Source of the DNA: Nevskiaceae bacterium
GTDB lineage: Bacteria > Pseudomonadota > Gammaproteobacteria > Steroidobacterales > Steroidobacteraceae
Assembly: GCA_018883185.1 (NCBI GenBank)
Contig: VEQP01000012.1
Coordinates: 1-64,000, forward strand
DNA length: 64,000 nt
Direction of reading: 5' to 3'
The notes beneath the pieces were generated by a model. That model saw nothing but the letters and a program-made list of their open reading frames with translations, ran no database searches and was not told the origin of the DNA. Of this stretch, positions 9,965-19,495 are shown in pieces. The translations under genes were made by a program, and so were the position numbers. The number at the start of each line of letters is the position of its first letter. Position 1 is the first letter of the stretch.

Positions 9965-10788
9965 GCAGTGCGTCCGACGAATCGCGAAGTATGAGCCAAC
10001 TCTGCGAAGATCTCCGCGCCGAATGCCAGGAGCTCGACGAGTTGCTTAGCGCTAGCAAAGATGAGTCGATCTGGAATTTAGTCACTCGCTTCCACAACTG
10101 GAGCGTGTGGGACGAAATCGCGCACCTCCATTTGTTCGACGGATTGTCAGTTCTAGCGGTCGCCGATCGGCATGACTTCATGGCGGAGCGCGGGCGTATT
10201 GAGACTCGCCTCGCAGCAGGAGCCGAGATAAGCGTTATCGCTCGTGAGCGCTTCGCAAGTCTGGCAGGCGCTGCGATCGCGCCGTTCTGGCGGTCAGGAT
10301 GGCAGGCTCAGGCAGACGCGTTGGCGAAGATGGACCCGCGAGCCCGATTACCATGGTTCGGACCGGACATGAGCGCGCGCTCCTTTGCCACGGCTCGACT
10401 GATGGAGACTTGGGCGCACGGACAAGACATCTGGGACGCACTCGACCGGCGCAGACCACCGAGCTCGCGGCTCAGCCATGTTGCGCAACTTGGCGTATTG
10501 ACCTTCGGCTGGTCCTTTCTCAATCGCGGACTGGATCCTCCGGGCCTGCCGCCGTACGTGCAACTCGAGGGTCCCAACGCTGAACAGTGGCACTGGGGCG
10601 AGGCGTCGGATCGCAATACCATTCGCGGCTCGGCACTCGACTTTTGTCTTGTCGTGACACAGCGCCGTCACGTCAAGGACACTCATCTCGAAGTGCGTGG
10701 CGATACGGCCAAAGCGTGGATGCTCATCGCCCAGTGCTTCGCCGGACCTGCGGCCGCGGGACCTCCCGCAGGATCATTTCCGCGGTGA
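9961..10788 (+). CDS. TIGR03084-like family protein (DinB-like metal-binding fold)
   Basis: N-terminal LCEDLRAECQELDELL, NLVTRFHNWSVWDEIAHLHLFD and central ARSFATARLMETWAHGQDIWDAL pattern; 4-bp overlap with the carboxylase alpha gene. Confidence 0.68.
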   Translation: MSSASDESRSMSQLCEDLRAECQELDELLSASKDESIWNLVTRFHNWSVWDEIAHLHLFDGLSVLAVADRHDFMAERGRIETRLAAGAEISVIARERFASLAGAAIAPFWRSGWQAQADALAKMDPRARLPWFGPDMSARSFATARLMETWAHGQDIWDALDRRRPPSSRLSHVAQLGVLTFGWSFLNRGLDPPGLPPYVQLEGPNAEQWHWGEASDRNTIRGSALDFCLVVTQRRHVKDTHLEVRGDTAKAWMLIAQCFAGPAAAGPPAGSFPR

Positions 10789-11672
10789 ATGGCGGGGGTC
10801 GACCGCTTGACGACTCGCTACGCGAGGTGATCGAGGCGCGACTGCGCGGATTGCGCGAACCACTCGGCGAGTATTCACCCTCGGAATGGAGCTTCGACAA
10901 CCTTTATCTTTTTCGCCGCGCACGCAACTGGTGCTTCGCGGATACACCGCTTCCCCACCTGCGCGGTCGCGGGTATGACGGTAGCCTGCAGTTGATTGCG
11001 CTTTGCGAACTCGGACAGGCCGACAAAGAAGCGCTGCGAGATCTTCAAGGCGAGGACAGTTGGTTTTGTCCGATCCCAGAGTCGTCGTTGGAGCGACTCG
11101 ATCCGACCGCCTTCGAATGGCATACGATGCGCGACGACGCCGACTACCTCTACCAGGCAGCCTCGTTTCGAGAGTACGCGGGAGTTGGACTTGGCAGTAA
11201 GCGTGCTGCCGTCGAGCGGCTACGCAATCGATTCAGCTTGCAGGTTCGCAATCTCGATGGGTCTGCACGAGACATGGCCATGGATGTGCTCGAAGGGTGG
11301 TGTCGTGACAAGGGCTCTCAAGCCGATGGCGCCGACGCAATGGAGTGCCGGGAGGCGCTGAACCTACTAGGGCAGCCGGCAGCGAACCAAAGTTTTTTTG
11401 GCTACCTGCACATTGCCGACGACTCACCCGCAGGGTTTGTGCTGTGCGAACAAATCAATCCGGCAGTGGTGGTTGTCAGATTTTCCAAGGGATTGCAGAG
11501 ATTCGACGGCATTTTTCCGCTGATGTACCAGCACCTTGCACGACAGACTGATCGCGTCGTACGGTGGATCAACTTCGAGCAGGACCTTGGTCGCGGGAAT
11601 TTTCGCCGTTCCAAACTTTCGTTTCATCCTGCACGACTTTTGTACAAATACCGGGTGCGCGTCAGATCGTGA
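10785..11672 (+). CDS. DUF2156 domain protein (LPG synthase C-terminal-like, without flippase region)
   Basis: GLGSKRAAVERLRNRF, C-terminal NFEQDLGRGNFRRSKLSFHPARLLYKYRVR; GTGA overlap with previous CDS. Confidence 0.68.
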   Translation: MNGGGRPLDDSLREVIEARLRGLREPLGEYSPSEWSFDNLYLFRRARNWCFADTPLPHLRGRGYDGSLQLIALCELGQADKEALRDLQGEDSWFCPIPESSLERLDPTAFEWHTMRDDADYLYQAASFREYAGVGLGSKRAAVERLRNRFSLQVRNLDGSARDMAMDVLEGWCRDKGSQADGADAMECREALNLLGQPAANQSFFGYLHIADDSPAGFVLCEQINPAVVVVRFSKGLQRFDGIFPLMYQHLARQTDRVVRWINFEQDLGRGNFRRSKLSFHPARLLYKYRVRVRS

Positions 11673-11711
11673 CGAGCCGAGTAGTAATCGATCGCTAGCA
11701 GGTGTCACAGA

Positions 11712-12644
11712 ATGCGTAAGTCATGGTTAGTGGGCTTCGAGTTCAGGGTTCTTGCGTTATTAGTTGTGAGCTTTTCGATGGCGGGCGCTGCGGTCGGCAG
11801 CGGCACCGAAGCCGCACCCGTACCGCGCATAATCAAGACGGGTGATATCGACACCTACGTCCTCGACTATGCGCCGTCGGCGCCCGGAAAACCGATCCTG
11901 CTGTTGCACGGCGGCTTCGGCTCGACCCGTCTTTGGGAAGGCGTGGCAAAGGAGTTGTCGCCCTGTCATCGTGTGATCGTTCCCGACATGCGGGGCCGCG
12001 GTCGCACTGCGCTCGGCGAGCAGAGTCTGTCGCCGAAGCAACTCGCAAACGATACGTTCTTGCTGCTTGACGCGCTGGGCATATCTGCCGTCCATGCGAT
12101 CGGTCATAGCGCCGGATCCATCGCACTGCTGCAGATGCTGCAGCAGCATCCTGATCGCATCCTGACGGCCAGCTTGGTCGGTTCACCGGCGATGGTTATC
12201 GGTGAAACCTCCGGGCCTATGGCAGACCTGACCGCCGACTTGAACCGGCTAGCGGCTGGGCAGGATGCCATCGACCCCACGCTTAATCAATTTCGCGAGC
12301 AGTGGAAGCGCCTGTCTCCAGAGCCACATCGATTCACCGAACTAGCCTCCCGCCTGACGGAGCGCCAGTCCTTCGAGATCGATCCGGCTGACTCAGCCGG
12401 CAAGCGGCCGGTCATGGTGATACGCGCGGGGAAAGACCCGTTGATCCCACCTTCAGGTTTCGACCGCCTCGCGCAACGCGTGCGCGCGGATCGTGTCGAA
12501 GACTTTCCAGATGGTACGCATCAACTGCCCCGCCAACATGCCTCGGGTCTTGCTGCGGCGATCACTACTTTCATCGAGCAGTCGGAAGCCCAACTAAAAT
12601 CAGACGATCGAAGCTTGTCTTCTCTGCCACCGCAATGCCGGTAG
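11712..12644 (+). CDS. alpha/beta hydrolase, secreted
   Basis: N-terminal signal sequence; LLLHGGFGSTRLWEGV, nucleophile elbow GHSAGS, C-terminal DGTHQLPRQH. Confidence 0.88.
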   Translation: MRKSWLVGFEFRVLALLVVSFSMAGAAVGSGTEAAPVPRIIKTGDIDTYVLDYAPSAPGKPILLLHGGFGSTRLWEGVAKELSPCHRVIVPDMRGRGRTALGEQSLSPKQLANDTFLLLDALGISAVHAIGHSAGSIALLQMLQQHPDRILTASLVGSPAMVIGETSGPMADLTADLNRLAAGQDAIDPTLNQFREQWKRLSPEPHRFTELASRLTERQSFEIDPADSAGKRPVMVIRAGKDPLIPPSGFDRLAQRVRADRVEDFPDGTHQLPRQHASGLAAAITTFIEQSEAQLKSDDRSLSSLPPQCR

Positions 12645-13784
12645 CACGCAAATCAGCGCGAGACACAACGAGACCATGCAGGAAAATAATATGCGGCTGT
12701 AGTCGTTTGCCTCGCCGAGCAACCGCGCTGCCATGGCTGGCCCGATGGCGACACCGCACATCTGCGCTACCGTCGCATACACAACCAGCCTGCCCCGGGA
12801 ATCGAAACTGGAGATTGCCGACAAGAGATATGGGTGGGTGTGATTCCAGAAAAACGCGAAGATGAACGCGCTTACCGCGAAAGCGAGCACACCAACAGAC
12901 CCGGCAAGTAATTGCAGCGATCCGATCGTCGCCAACAAGCCGATCGAAATCGGCCATACGCGACCAAAACGGTCGCCGGATACCACGACCAGTAATCCGC
13001 CGAAGATGCCAAACAACTGCGAAGTGGCTAACACCGTCGAGATCGACGCCTGCGGCACACCGCCCGCTGCAGCGATCAAGGAAAAGTATGCCCAAGCCCC
13101 CATCATGCCAACGAAGTAAAAGCCTAGCGTCAACACAGTAATCGGCTGCAGCGCTCGGGGTAGGATGGTGGGCGCCTGCGAAATGCCCAAACCTGCTTGC
13201 ACGTCACGATCGCCGCCACTGGCTGGAACTGCCGTCGTAAAAACGAGTCCGAGCACGGCGAACGAGGCGTAAAACGACAAGCCGCCAGCCAATCCGAAGC
13301 GCTCGAAAAGCCAGGGCAGGATACTGAAGGCAAGCGCGCCGTACGTCAGAAGCGTCGTCAGCAACCACCCGAAGTTACGTTCGCGTTTAGTCGTCAACCC
13401 CACCATCGCATAAGCGATGGGCACGACCATGCCGGGGGCCATGCCACAAATGAAACGTACCGCCACGAGCGCATTGAAGTCGCTGATCCAGATCGTCAAC
13501 AGGTTGCCCAAGACGAGTATCGTCAACGCCGCACGCACCATGCTACGCCAAGCGACTCGGTGAACCAGGAATAGCAGACTGATCGCGGCCACCGCCTTGC
13601 CAAGGCTCTCCGCCGCTTGTACGTATCCCGCTTCAGCAGGCGTCAGATGCGCCCACTTCACGAGCGCCTCAACGAAAACAGGTGCCGTGATGAACGCCTG
13701 CGGCGCACTCAGATGGATGATGAGTGCTGCGATAAGGAATCTCAGCGTATCGGGCCCGTCACGCATCGGCGCGGTAACACTCAC
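12600..13784 (-). CDS. MFS transporter
   Basis: 12-TM-like hydrophobicity with MFS loop residues; 45-bp convergent overlap with the alpha/beta hydrolase. Confidence 0.85.
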   Translation of the reverse strand: MSVTAPMRDGPDTLRFLIAALIIHLSAPQAFITAPVFVEALVKWAHLTPAEAGYVQAAESLGKAVAAISLLFLVHRVAWRSMVRAALTILVLGNLLTIWISDFNALVAVRFICGMAPGMVVPIAYAMVGLTTKRERNFGWLLTTLLTYGALAFSILPWLFERFGLAGGLSFYASFAVLGLVFTTAVPASGGDRDVQAGLGISQAPTILPRALQPITVLTLGFYFVGMMGAWAYFSLIAAAGGVPQASISTVLATSQLFGIFGGLLVVVSGDRFGRVWPISIGLLATIGSLQLLAGSVGVLAFAVSAFIFAFFWNHTHPYLLSAISSFDSRGRLVVYATVAQMCGVAIGPAMAARLLGEANDYSRILFSCMVSLCLALICVLPALRWQRRQASIV

Positions 13785-15502
13785 GGCAACGATCTGATCT
13801 TGGGTGCACGACCCGGCGGGTAAAGCGAAGAGATGCGTAGACCGCCGAAGAGTTCGTAGGCGATCAGTTCATTCGGGTCTTCGACGATCACTTCGAACAG
13901 CACTTCCTTGGTGGCGTGATCGTACTCGCGAATTCTTCCGTAACTCGGAACCTCACTGACATACTTCTGCGCAGTAAATTCGTCCACGCTGAGCCCCATT
14001 TCGCGATCGGCGCAGATAGCGTCGATGATAAGGATATTACCGGTCTTGGGCAGTTGCCGAGCGTCACTCATCGCCCAAGAGAAACAGGAGTCCGCTACTG
14101 GTCCCTCATGTGACGCCCAGAGTTGACGGACCGTCATCGTTTTCTCGTCGACTTTGTACTCGACGCCGCGACTGAACGACTTTTCAGGTGCCATCCAAGG
14201 CTCCGGAGGACGGGCGCGCAGAAATCCGTTGTCATACACCACGATAGAGCCGGAGGTCGAAATGTGCGGATTGTGTTGGTGCGACGGCCAACGGAACGGC
14301 TCTCCGACGGGACGCAACACCTTGCTCTCAAGTTTGCCCCAACCCCCCGGCCGCCCTAGGATCCACTTCACTTGGCTGCTCTTACGATCGATCTTAAGGA
14401 TGGCTTCCTGATGGCGGAAGGACACCAGCACCGAATCGTCGGTGGGGTCGTAGGTCACGCCGTTGCCGTGGGTCCAGTCGGCATGATCGGGAAATCCTCG
14501 CGTCGGCCAGTAAGCGTTGGTCGCCTCGTAACCGATACGAAACGGGTCAAGATGATCCCAAGCACTCCAGCGCCAGAGCACCTTGCCAGTTTTGCGGTCG
14601 ATTTCGACGATATCATCGCCCATCACCATCCGGTCGCGTCGCTTGGAGAGATCGAACGCATCGTCGTAGTAGCCCTTCACCATGCGCGCGTTGGCGGTCA
14701 GTGCGAGGAAGTTGCCATTCGGCATCTCGTGGGGCTGGTGATGCAGCGTTTCGACTTCGATGCCCACGCCAGCACTCGAGGTGATCTCGGGGTTTCGGGC
14801 TGCATACCATTGGTTCACGATGTTGCCGAAAAGATCGACCTCGAGAGTTCGATTATCCGCTCGATGGAACAAGATGTTGCCATCTTCGAACTGGTCGACG
14901 CCGGCGATGCGCGAGTCCGACTCGTAGCGCCACACGATACGACCGTGGTCGTCGACGATGACGAGCGCGCCCCACTGTCGCATGAAGTTGAACTGACCGG
15001 CGCTGCGATACGGCGGACGAATCGGCACAGCGCGCCGCAGCACGAACAGCGTGTACCCCGGCTCGGTGCGTTGCGGAGATATCTTCGTAACGCGGATCCG
15101 CGGATTATCTCCGGTGGCGCTGACCATAGGCTGAGGCACGAACACGAGCTTGTTCGGGAAGCGGGTAATTTCTCCAGCGGAATTGCGCACCGACACGAAT
15201 ACCTCGTGACGTACGTCGGCTTCAAGGCCGATCAGCGGAATGCCTTTGCTAGGGTCCCACGAGGAGTCGAACTCCATTTCCCAGCGCCGCGAGCGATCGT
15301 TGATGCTGACGATGGTCGTCACAGGCTGATCGACGGTGAAACGCAGCATTCCAACCATCGGCGCGCGCAGATTGGAGTTCGGCCCGAGTGTCGGTCGCTT
15401 AGTGAAGGTCGGCGGAGCTGCCTCGAGACTTGCGACCGACAACAACAGCCCGAGAGTCATGACCGCTGAGGTCACCCACTTGCAGTACTTCGGCAACTTC
15501 AT
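13781..15502 (-). CDS. aryl-sulfate sulfotransferase (ASST) family protein
   Basis: GRIVWRYESD, HHQPHEMPNGNFLALTAN, DDIVEIDRKTGKVLWRWSAWDHLDP, HQHNPHISTSGSIVVYDNGF; signal peptide; start at 15502 chosen for SD-like GGAG (ORF extends to 15553). Confidence 0.85.
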   Translation of the reverse strand: MKLPKYCKWVTSAVMTLGLLLSVASLEAAPPTFTKRPTLGPNSNLRAPMVGMLRFTVDQPVTTIVSINDRSRRWEMEFDSSWDPSKGIPLIGLEADVRHEVFVSVRNSAGEITRFPNKLVFVPQPMVSATGDNPRIRVTKISPQRTEPGYTLFVLRRAVPIRPPYRSAGQFNFMRQWGALVIVDDHGRIVWRYESDSRIAGVDQFEDGNILFHRADNRTLEVDLFGNIVNQWYAARNPEITSSAGVGIEVETLHHQPHEMPNGNFLALTANARMVKGYYDDAFDLSKRRDRMVMGDDIVEIDRKTGKVLWRWSAWDHLDPFRIGYEATNAYWPTRGFPDHADWTHGNGVTYDPTDDSVLVSFRHQEAILKIDRKSSQVKWILGRPGGWGKLESKVLRPVGEPFRWPSHQHNPHISTSGSIVVYDNGFLRARPPEPWMAPEKSFSRGVEYKVDEKTMTVRQLWASHEGPVADSCFSWAMSDARQLPKTGNILIIDAICADREMGLSVDEFTAQKYVSEVPSYGRIREYDHATKEVLFEVIVEDPNELIAYELFGGLRISSLYPPGRAPKIRSLP

Positions 15503-15549
15503 TTCGCATCTCCAATTCCGCATTGGTGTTGATTCCGTTACAAAAACCT

Positions 15550-16881
15550 TCATAACGCTCCGAGGGCAACGTCGATTCGCCGCAATGCATCGTCCAACTC
15601 GGCGTCACTCAGCACCGTCGAAACGAAGTATCGGTCGCCCCGGCCGGGATAGAGTCCTTCCTGGATGAGCAGTTGGCGAAAACGACGTGCTTTCGACAAG
15701 TCGGCATGCCTCGCGAGCTCGCTCGGCGCATGGGCAACGCTCAACTCGGTGAAGTGGACGCAGAACACGCCGCGCACGCCCTGCACGAGCACGGGGTGCC
15801 CGTGTCTGCGCGCGATGTCATAGATACCCTCCATCAACGCCGACTGCTTGGCGTCGATGCGCCGAAATGCTGCCCCGTCGTCGCGCTCGAGCATGGTCAG
15901 CGTCGCGACCGCCGCCGCCATACTGGCAGGCGCGGCATTGAACGTACCTGCGTTGACAACTCGATTGGTCCGCAGCAACTCGAGCACATCTCGACGACCT
16001 GCGACGGCCGCAAGCGCCATTCCTCCCGCCAGTGCCTTGCCGAAGGTGGAAAGATCGGGCGTTACGCCGAAATGCTGCTGCGCACCACCCAAGCCCATAC
16101 GAAAACCAGTGATCACCTCGTCAATGCACAGGAGTACGCCATGGCGCGTGCACAACTCCCGAACGCGTTCAAGGTAGCCGGGGCGAGGCAGGCAACACCC
16201 GCCATTGGTCATCGCCGCCTCCATGATCACCAGAGCGATCCGCTCGCCGTGCTGATTTAGCAGAGTTTCCAAACGCTCGATGTCGTTCCAAGGAATCTTG
16301 TACGACTCTGCAAAAGCCGAAGCCGATCGACCCTCGGTGTGCATCGGGTCTTCGGTGCTCTCGATGGCGTAGGGTACGGCTCCGAGATCAGGGTTGCTTC
16401 GGCCGCCGAGCACGTTATCGATCCAACCGTGATAATTACCATCAAAACGCACGAAGTGCGTACGCCCGGTGAATGCTCGCGCCAAACGAATCACCAGTTG
16501 CACCGCTTCGGAGCCGCTGGTCAGAAACCTGACCTGCTCGGCGCAAGGAACATGTTCGACGATCTTCTCGGCGAGATAGACCTCGTTCGGGGTCTGTAGC
16601 ATTCCCGCGGCGATATTAAAAATCTGATCTAGTTGTGTGTGCACGGCGGCGAGGTACTCGCGGTTCCCATGGCCCCAGATGTTGGGCCCCATGCCAAGCG
16701 CAAAATCGAGCAACTCGCGCCCGTCGACATCCCACATTCGCTGTCCTTCGCCGCGCACCACGAACACCGGTGGCTCCTCGGCCGCGCGCAGATTGCTCTG
16801 TCGACCAGGCATGACCCGTCTGGCGCGCTCGGCGAGTTCACGAGTCTTCGAACCCACCAACCAATCGTCCATTTGGGACAT
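15550..16881 (-). CDS. class III aminotransferase (glutamate-1-semialdehyde aminomutase-like)
   Basis: RVMPGRQSNLRA, GMGPNIWGHGN, GNYHGW, CIDEVITGFRMG, FGKALAGGMALAAVAG (PLP Lys); GGAGGTGA SD upstream of ATG. Confidence 0.9.
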   Translation of the reverse strand: MSQMDDWLVGSKTRELAERARRVMPGRQSNLRAAEEPPVFVVRGEGQRMWDVDGRELLDFALGMGPNIWGHGNREYLAAVHTQLDQIFNIAAGMLQTPNEVYLAEKIVEHVPCAEQVRFLTSGSEAVQLVIRLARAFTGRTHFVRFDGNYHGWIDNVLGGRSNPDLGAVPYAIESTEDPMHTEGRSASAFAESYKIPWNDIERLETLLNQHGERIALVIMEAAMTNGGCCLPRPGYLERVRELCTRHGVLLCIDEVITGFRMGLGGAQQHFGVTPDLSTFGKALAGGMALAAVAGRRDVLELLRTNRVVNAGTFNAAPASMAAAVATLTMLERDDGAAFRRIDAKQSALMEGIYDIARRHGHPVLVQGVRGVFCVHFTELSVAHAPSELARHADLSKARRFRQLLIQEGLYPGRGDRYFVSTVLSDAELDDALRRIDVALGAL

Positions 16882-16986
16882 CTTCGTCACCTCCCCCATC
16901 TTTTGATGCGTCCCGAATGTAGAGCCTGCTGTGATCCCGGGAGGCATCCAACACGGTGGAACTTTTTCGTTTCCCGGCAAAGTGCT

Positions 16987-17015
16987 TGGCTGGCGAATCC
17001 GAGCTTCGCCAGCCA
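16987..17015. repeat. perfect 11-bp inverted repeat, 7-nt loop (TGGCTGGCGAA-TCCGAGC-TTCGCCAGCCA)
   Basis: Read directly; lies between divergent aminotransferase and VOC genes; no T-tract on either strand. Confidence 0.85.
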
Positions 17016-17041
17016 CGACGCCGCACTGCTATTCTGGGACG

Positions 17042-17503
17042 GTGTCGCGCATTCGATTCGAACACGTCGGTCTAACGGTCAGCAACCTCGACCAGATGGT
17101 GGCTTTTTTCACCGAACTACTAGGTTTTTCTGTGAAGGCACGCGTGCAGCCTTTTGATCCGTTAGCCGTCTCCGGGATCACCGGAATCGACGGGGCCAGT
17201 GCACGCGAGGTAGCCTATCTTGCGCGCGGCGAGATGACTTTCGAACTGCTCGAGTACCGCACGCCACCGCCGCAACGCTCCCATCTGCGTCCCTGCGACC
17301 CGGGGTACATGCACTGGCTGGTAGAAGTGGAGGATGTGCCGAACACTACAAAGCGTGCAGCCCAGTACGGATTCGTGGCAGTCAACGCACCGTACCGAGT
17401 AGCCATGGGTCCGAACGCCGGCAAGCTCGGCACCTACTTGCGTCATCCTGACGGATTTTCGCTGGAGGTGATCGGCGCCGACGTAATCGGCTCAGTTCTC
17501 TGA
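17042..17503 (+). CDS. VOC (glyoxalase/extradiol-type) family protein
   Basis: IRFEHVGLTVSNLDQMVAFFTELLGFSVKARV, LRHPDGFSLEVIG; GTG start. Confidence 0.88.
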   Translation: MSRIRFEHVGLTVSNLDQMVAFFTELLGFSVKARVQPFDPLAVSGITGIDGASAREVAYLARGEMTFELLEYRTPPPQRSHLRPCDPGYMHWLVEVEDVPNTTKRAAQYGFVAVNAPYRVAMGPNAGKLGTYLRHPDGFSLEVIGADVIGSVL

Positions 17504-18604
17504 GGCTGCGGAACCCTCGAGAGCCCAGGGGGCTGTCTTGCCCTCCGCAGCCATCGCCTCAGCGTACAGCCGGCGAAATGGAAAACTCTGTCGATCGGCG
17601 CGGATCACGAAGGGCGTTGCGAGACCACCGGGACCCTGCGCTTCGGGCACCAGCTCCCCGAGAATTTTCGAGTCTTCGGCAGTCAGCGCCGGCATATACT
17701 GCTTAAAGAGCCAGTCGGCGACCGAATTCAAAGAATGATTTCGCGTCACCCCACCGAAAAGATAAGTGTGCTCAGCATCGGATGGCGTGAAGAACGCAAA
17801 CGTATGATCGCGCGGTCCGCTGGCATCTGTAGTGGTGATGCAAACAAGACCGGAGAGCCGATAGTGATAAGCCTTGTGCGTCGGCTTGAGGTTATCCATC
17901 GCCAATCGCGCAAGCCAATCCATCACTCTGCTGCCGGTTGCGACATCGGCTACCGCCGGTGACTCCGCTACCATCGATCCCATCTCTGCGATGCCACCGT
18001 AGCCACGTCGATCCGCGTCGGTGGTGATCTTAAATGGCGCTACACGTTCGCTTGCACCGGGAATGGTAGCCTGATGCACGAACGCCAAATGCGCATCATC
18101 CAAAGCATTTTCCATCGCGTTCAAATAGCTGCCGGCAGACAACTGGCCCCGCGGCAACATCGTCATCCGCCATGGAGTCCCGTAGCCTAGAAACTCCGGC
18201 ACCTCCGGCTCACATGTCGGCGTATCGCCCGGCTCGGGCCACACCCATACGAAACCGGCCTTTTCGATCACCGCATATGAAGGCACCCGCAGCGCGCGCG
18301 GAATCGGCGCTTCAGAATCCTGTGACGGGATGCGAGTGCACGCGCCCCCGCCATTGAAACGCAGACCATGAAACGGGCACTCGACGCTGTCACCAACCAC
18401 CTTGCCGCGGGCAAGATCCGCGCCACGGTGGGGACAGGTGGCCGCTAAGGCTTGTACGCGACCGTCCGGATTGCGAAAAAAAACGATCCGCCTCCCGCAG
18501 ATCATGCGACCTAGCGGCCTGTCGCGCAGTTCTGCGGAGATGGCACCAACGTACCAGTTGCGGGTGACGAAGATACGGCTTGCCGCCGACGTCTCGGTGG
18601 TCAT
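17492..18604 (-). CDS. Rieske non-heme iron oxygenase alpha subunit
   Basis: CPHRGADLARGKVVGDSVECPFHGLRF Rieske motif; NALDDAHLAFVH mononuclear iron motif. Confidence 0.92.
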   Translation of the reverse strand: MTTETSAASRIFVTRNWYVGAISAELRDRPLGRMICGRRIVFFRNPDGRVQALAATCPHRGADLARGKVVGDSVECPFHGLRFNGGGACTRIPSQDSEAPIPRALRVPSYAVIEKAGFVWVWPEPGDTPTCEPEVPEFLGYGTPWRMTMLPRGQLSAGSYLNAMENALDDAHLAFVHQATIPGASERVAPFKITTDADRRGYGGIAEMGSMVAESPAVADVATGSRVMDWLARLAMDNLKPTHKAYHYRLSGLVCITTTDASGPRDHTFAFFTPSDAEHTYLFGGVTRNHSLNSVADWLFKQYMPALTAEDSKILGELVPEAQGPGGLATPFVIRADRQSFPFRRLYAEAMAAEGKTAPWALEGSAASEN

Positions 18605-18618
18605 GGGCTGAGGCCTCG

Positions 18619-19374
18619 TTAAGCGACGACCGTCAGACCGCCGTCCACCGGCAGCGCGACGCCCGTCAGATATGAAGATTCGTCCGAACAAAGCCACACG
18701 GCGGCGCGCGCGATCTCCGCGGGATCGGCGCCCCGCCGCAGCGGGGTACGCTCGATGCGCTTCGCCGACAGCGATGCCGGCGCGGCCTGGATCGCGTCCG
18801 TCATGTCGGTCATCACGATGCCGGGACAGACGGCGTTGATGCGGATGCCGCGCTCGCCATAGTAGCTGGCGGCGGCGCGCGTGAGTCCGACGACGCCGTG
18901 CTTGGTGGCACCGTATGAGGGGTTCAGTGTCGCCGCGCGCAGGCCAAGGATGGAGGCGTTGTTGACGATCGAACCGCCGCCGCCGGCGAGCATCGCGATG
19001 ATCTCGTGCTTCATGGAGAGCCAGACGCTCTTCAGGTTGATGTCCATTATCCGGTCCCAGTCGGACTCGGCGAGTTCGTGCAGCGGCGTGCCCATCGGAC
19101 CCAGGACGCCAGCGTTGTTGAAGGCGAAGTCGAGGCGGCCGAGCTCGGCGACCGTCCGCTCGACCATGCCTTGCACATCGGCCTCCACGGCAACATCCGC
19201 GCGGACCGCGATGGCGCGCCCGCCGCCGGCCTCGACCTCGGCGACGACGCGCTCGGCGGCGGCGAGGTCGATGTCGGCCACCGCCACGGCGGCGCCGCAG
19301 CGGACGAACTCGAGCACCGCTGCGCGACCGATCCCGCGGCCGCCGCCCGTCACCAATGCTGCCCGACCCTGCAT
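18619..19374 (-). CDS. SDR family oxidoreductase
   Basis: ALVTGGGRGIGRA, NNAG, YGATKHGV, PGIVMTDM, C-terminal SYLTGVALPVDGG. Confidence 0.95.
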   Translation of the reverse strand: MQGRAALVTGGGRGIGRAAVLEFVRCGAAVAVADIDLAAAERVVAEVEAGGGRAIAVRADVAVEADVQGMVERTVAELGRLDFAFNNAGVLGPMGTPLHELAESDWDRIMDINLKSVWLSMKHEIIAMLAGGGGSIVNNASILGLRAATLNPSYGATKHGVVGLTRAAASYYGERGIRINAVCPGIVMTDMTDAIQAAPASLSAKRIERTPLRRGADPAEIARAAVWLCSDESSYLTGVALPVDGGLTVVA

Positions 19375-19495
19375 ATTTTCAGACTATATCTCTGCCCATG
19401 GATCGTCGATTGCCGAGGCGTGACCAATGCAGACGCCTGTCGGATTTCGAAAGTGTTTAGTCGATATTCACTGTGCGTTACGACAAGTGCACAAA

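Noticed and set aside
14372-15469. 365-aa plus-strand ORF opposite the arylsulfotransferase gene
   Set aside because: Antisense shadow of a conserved CDS, no motifs
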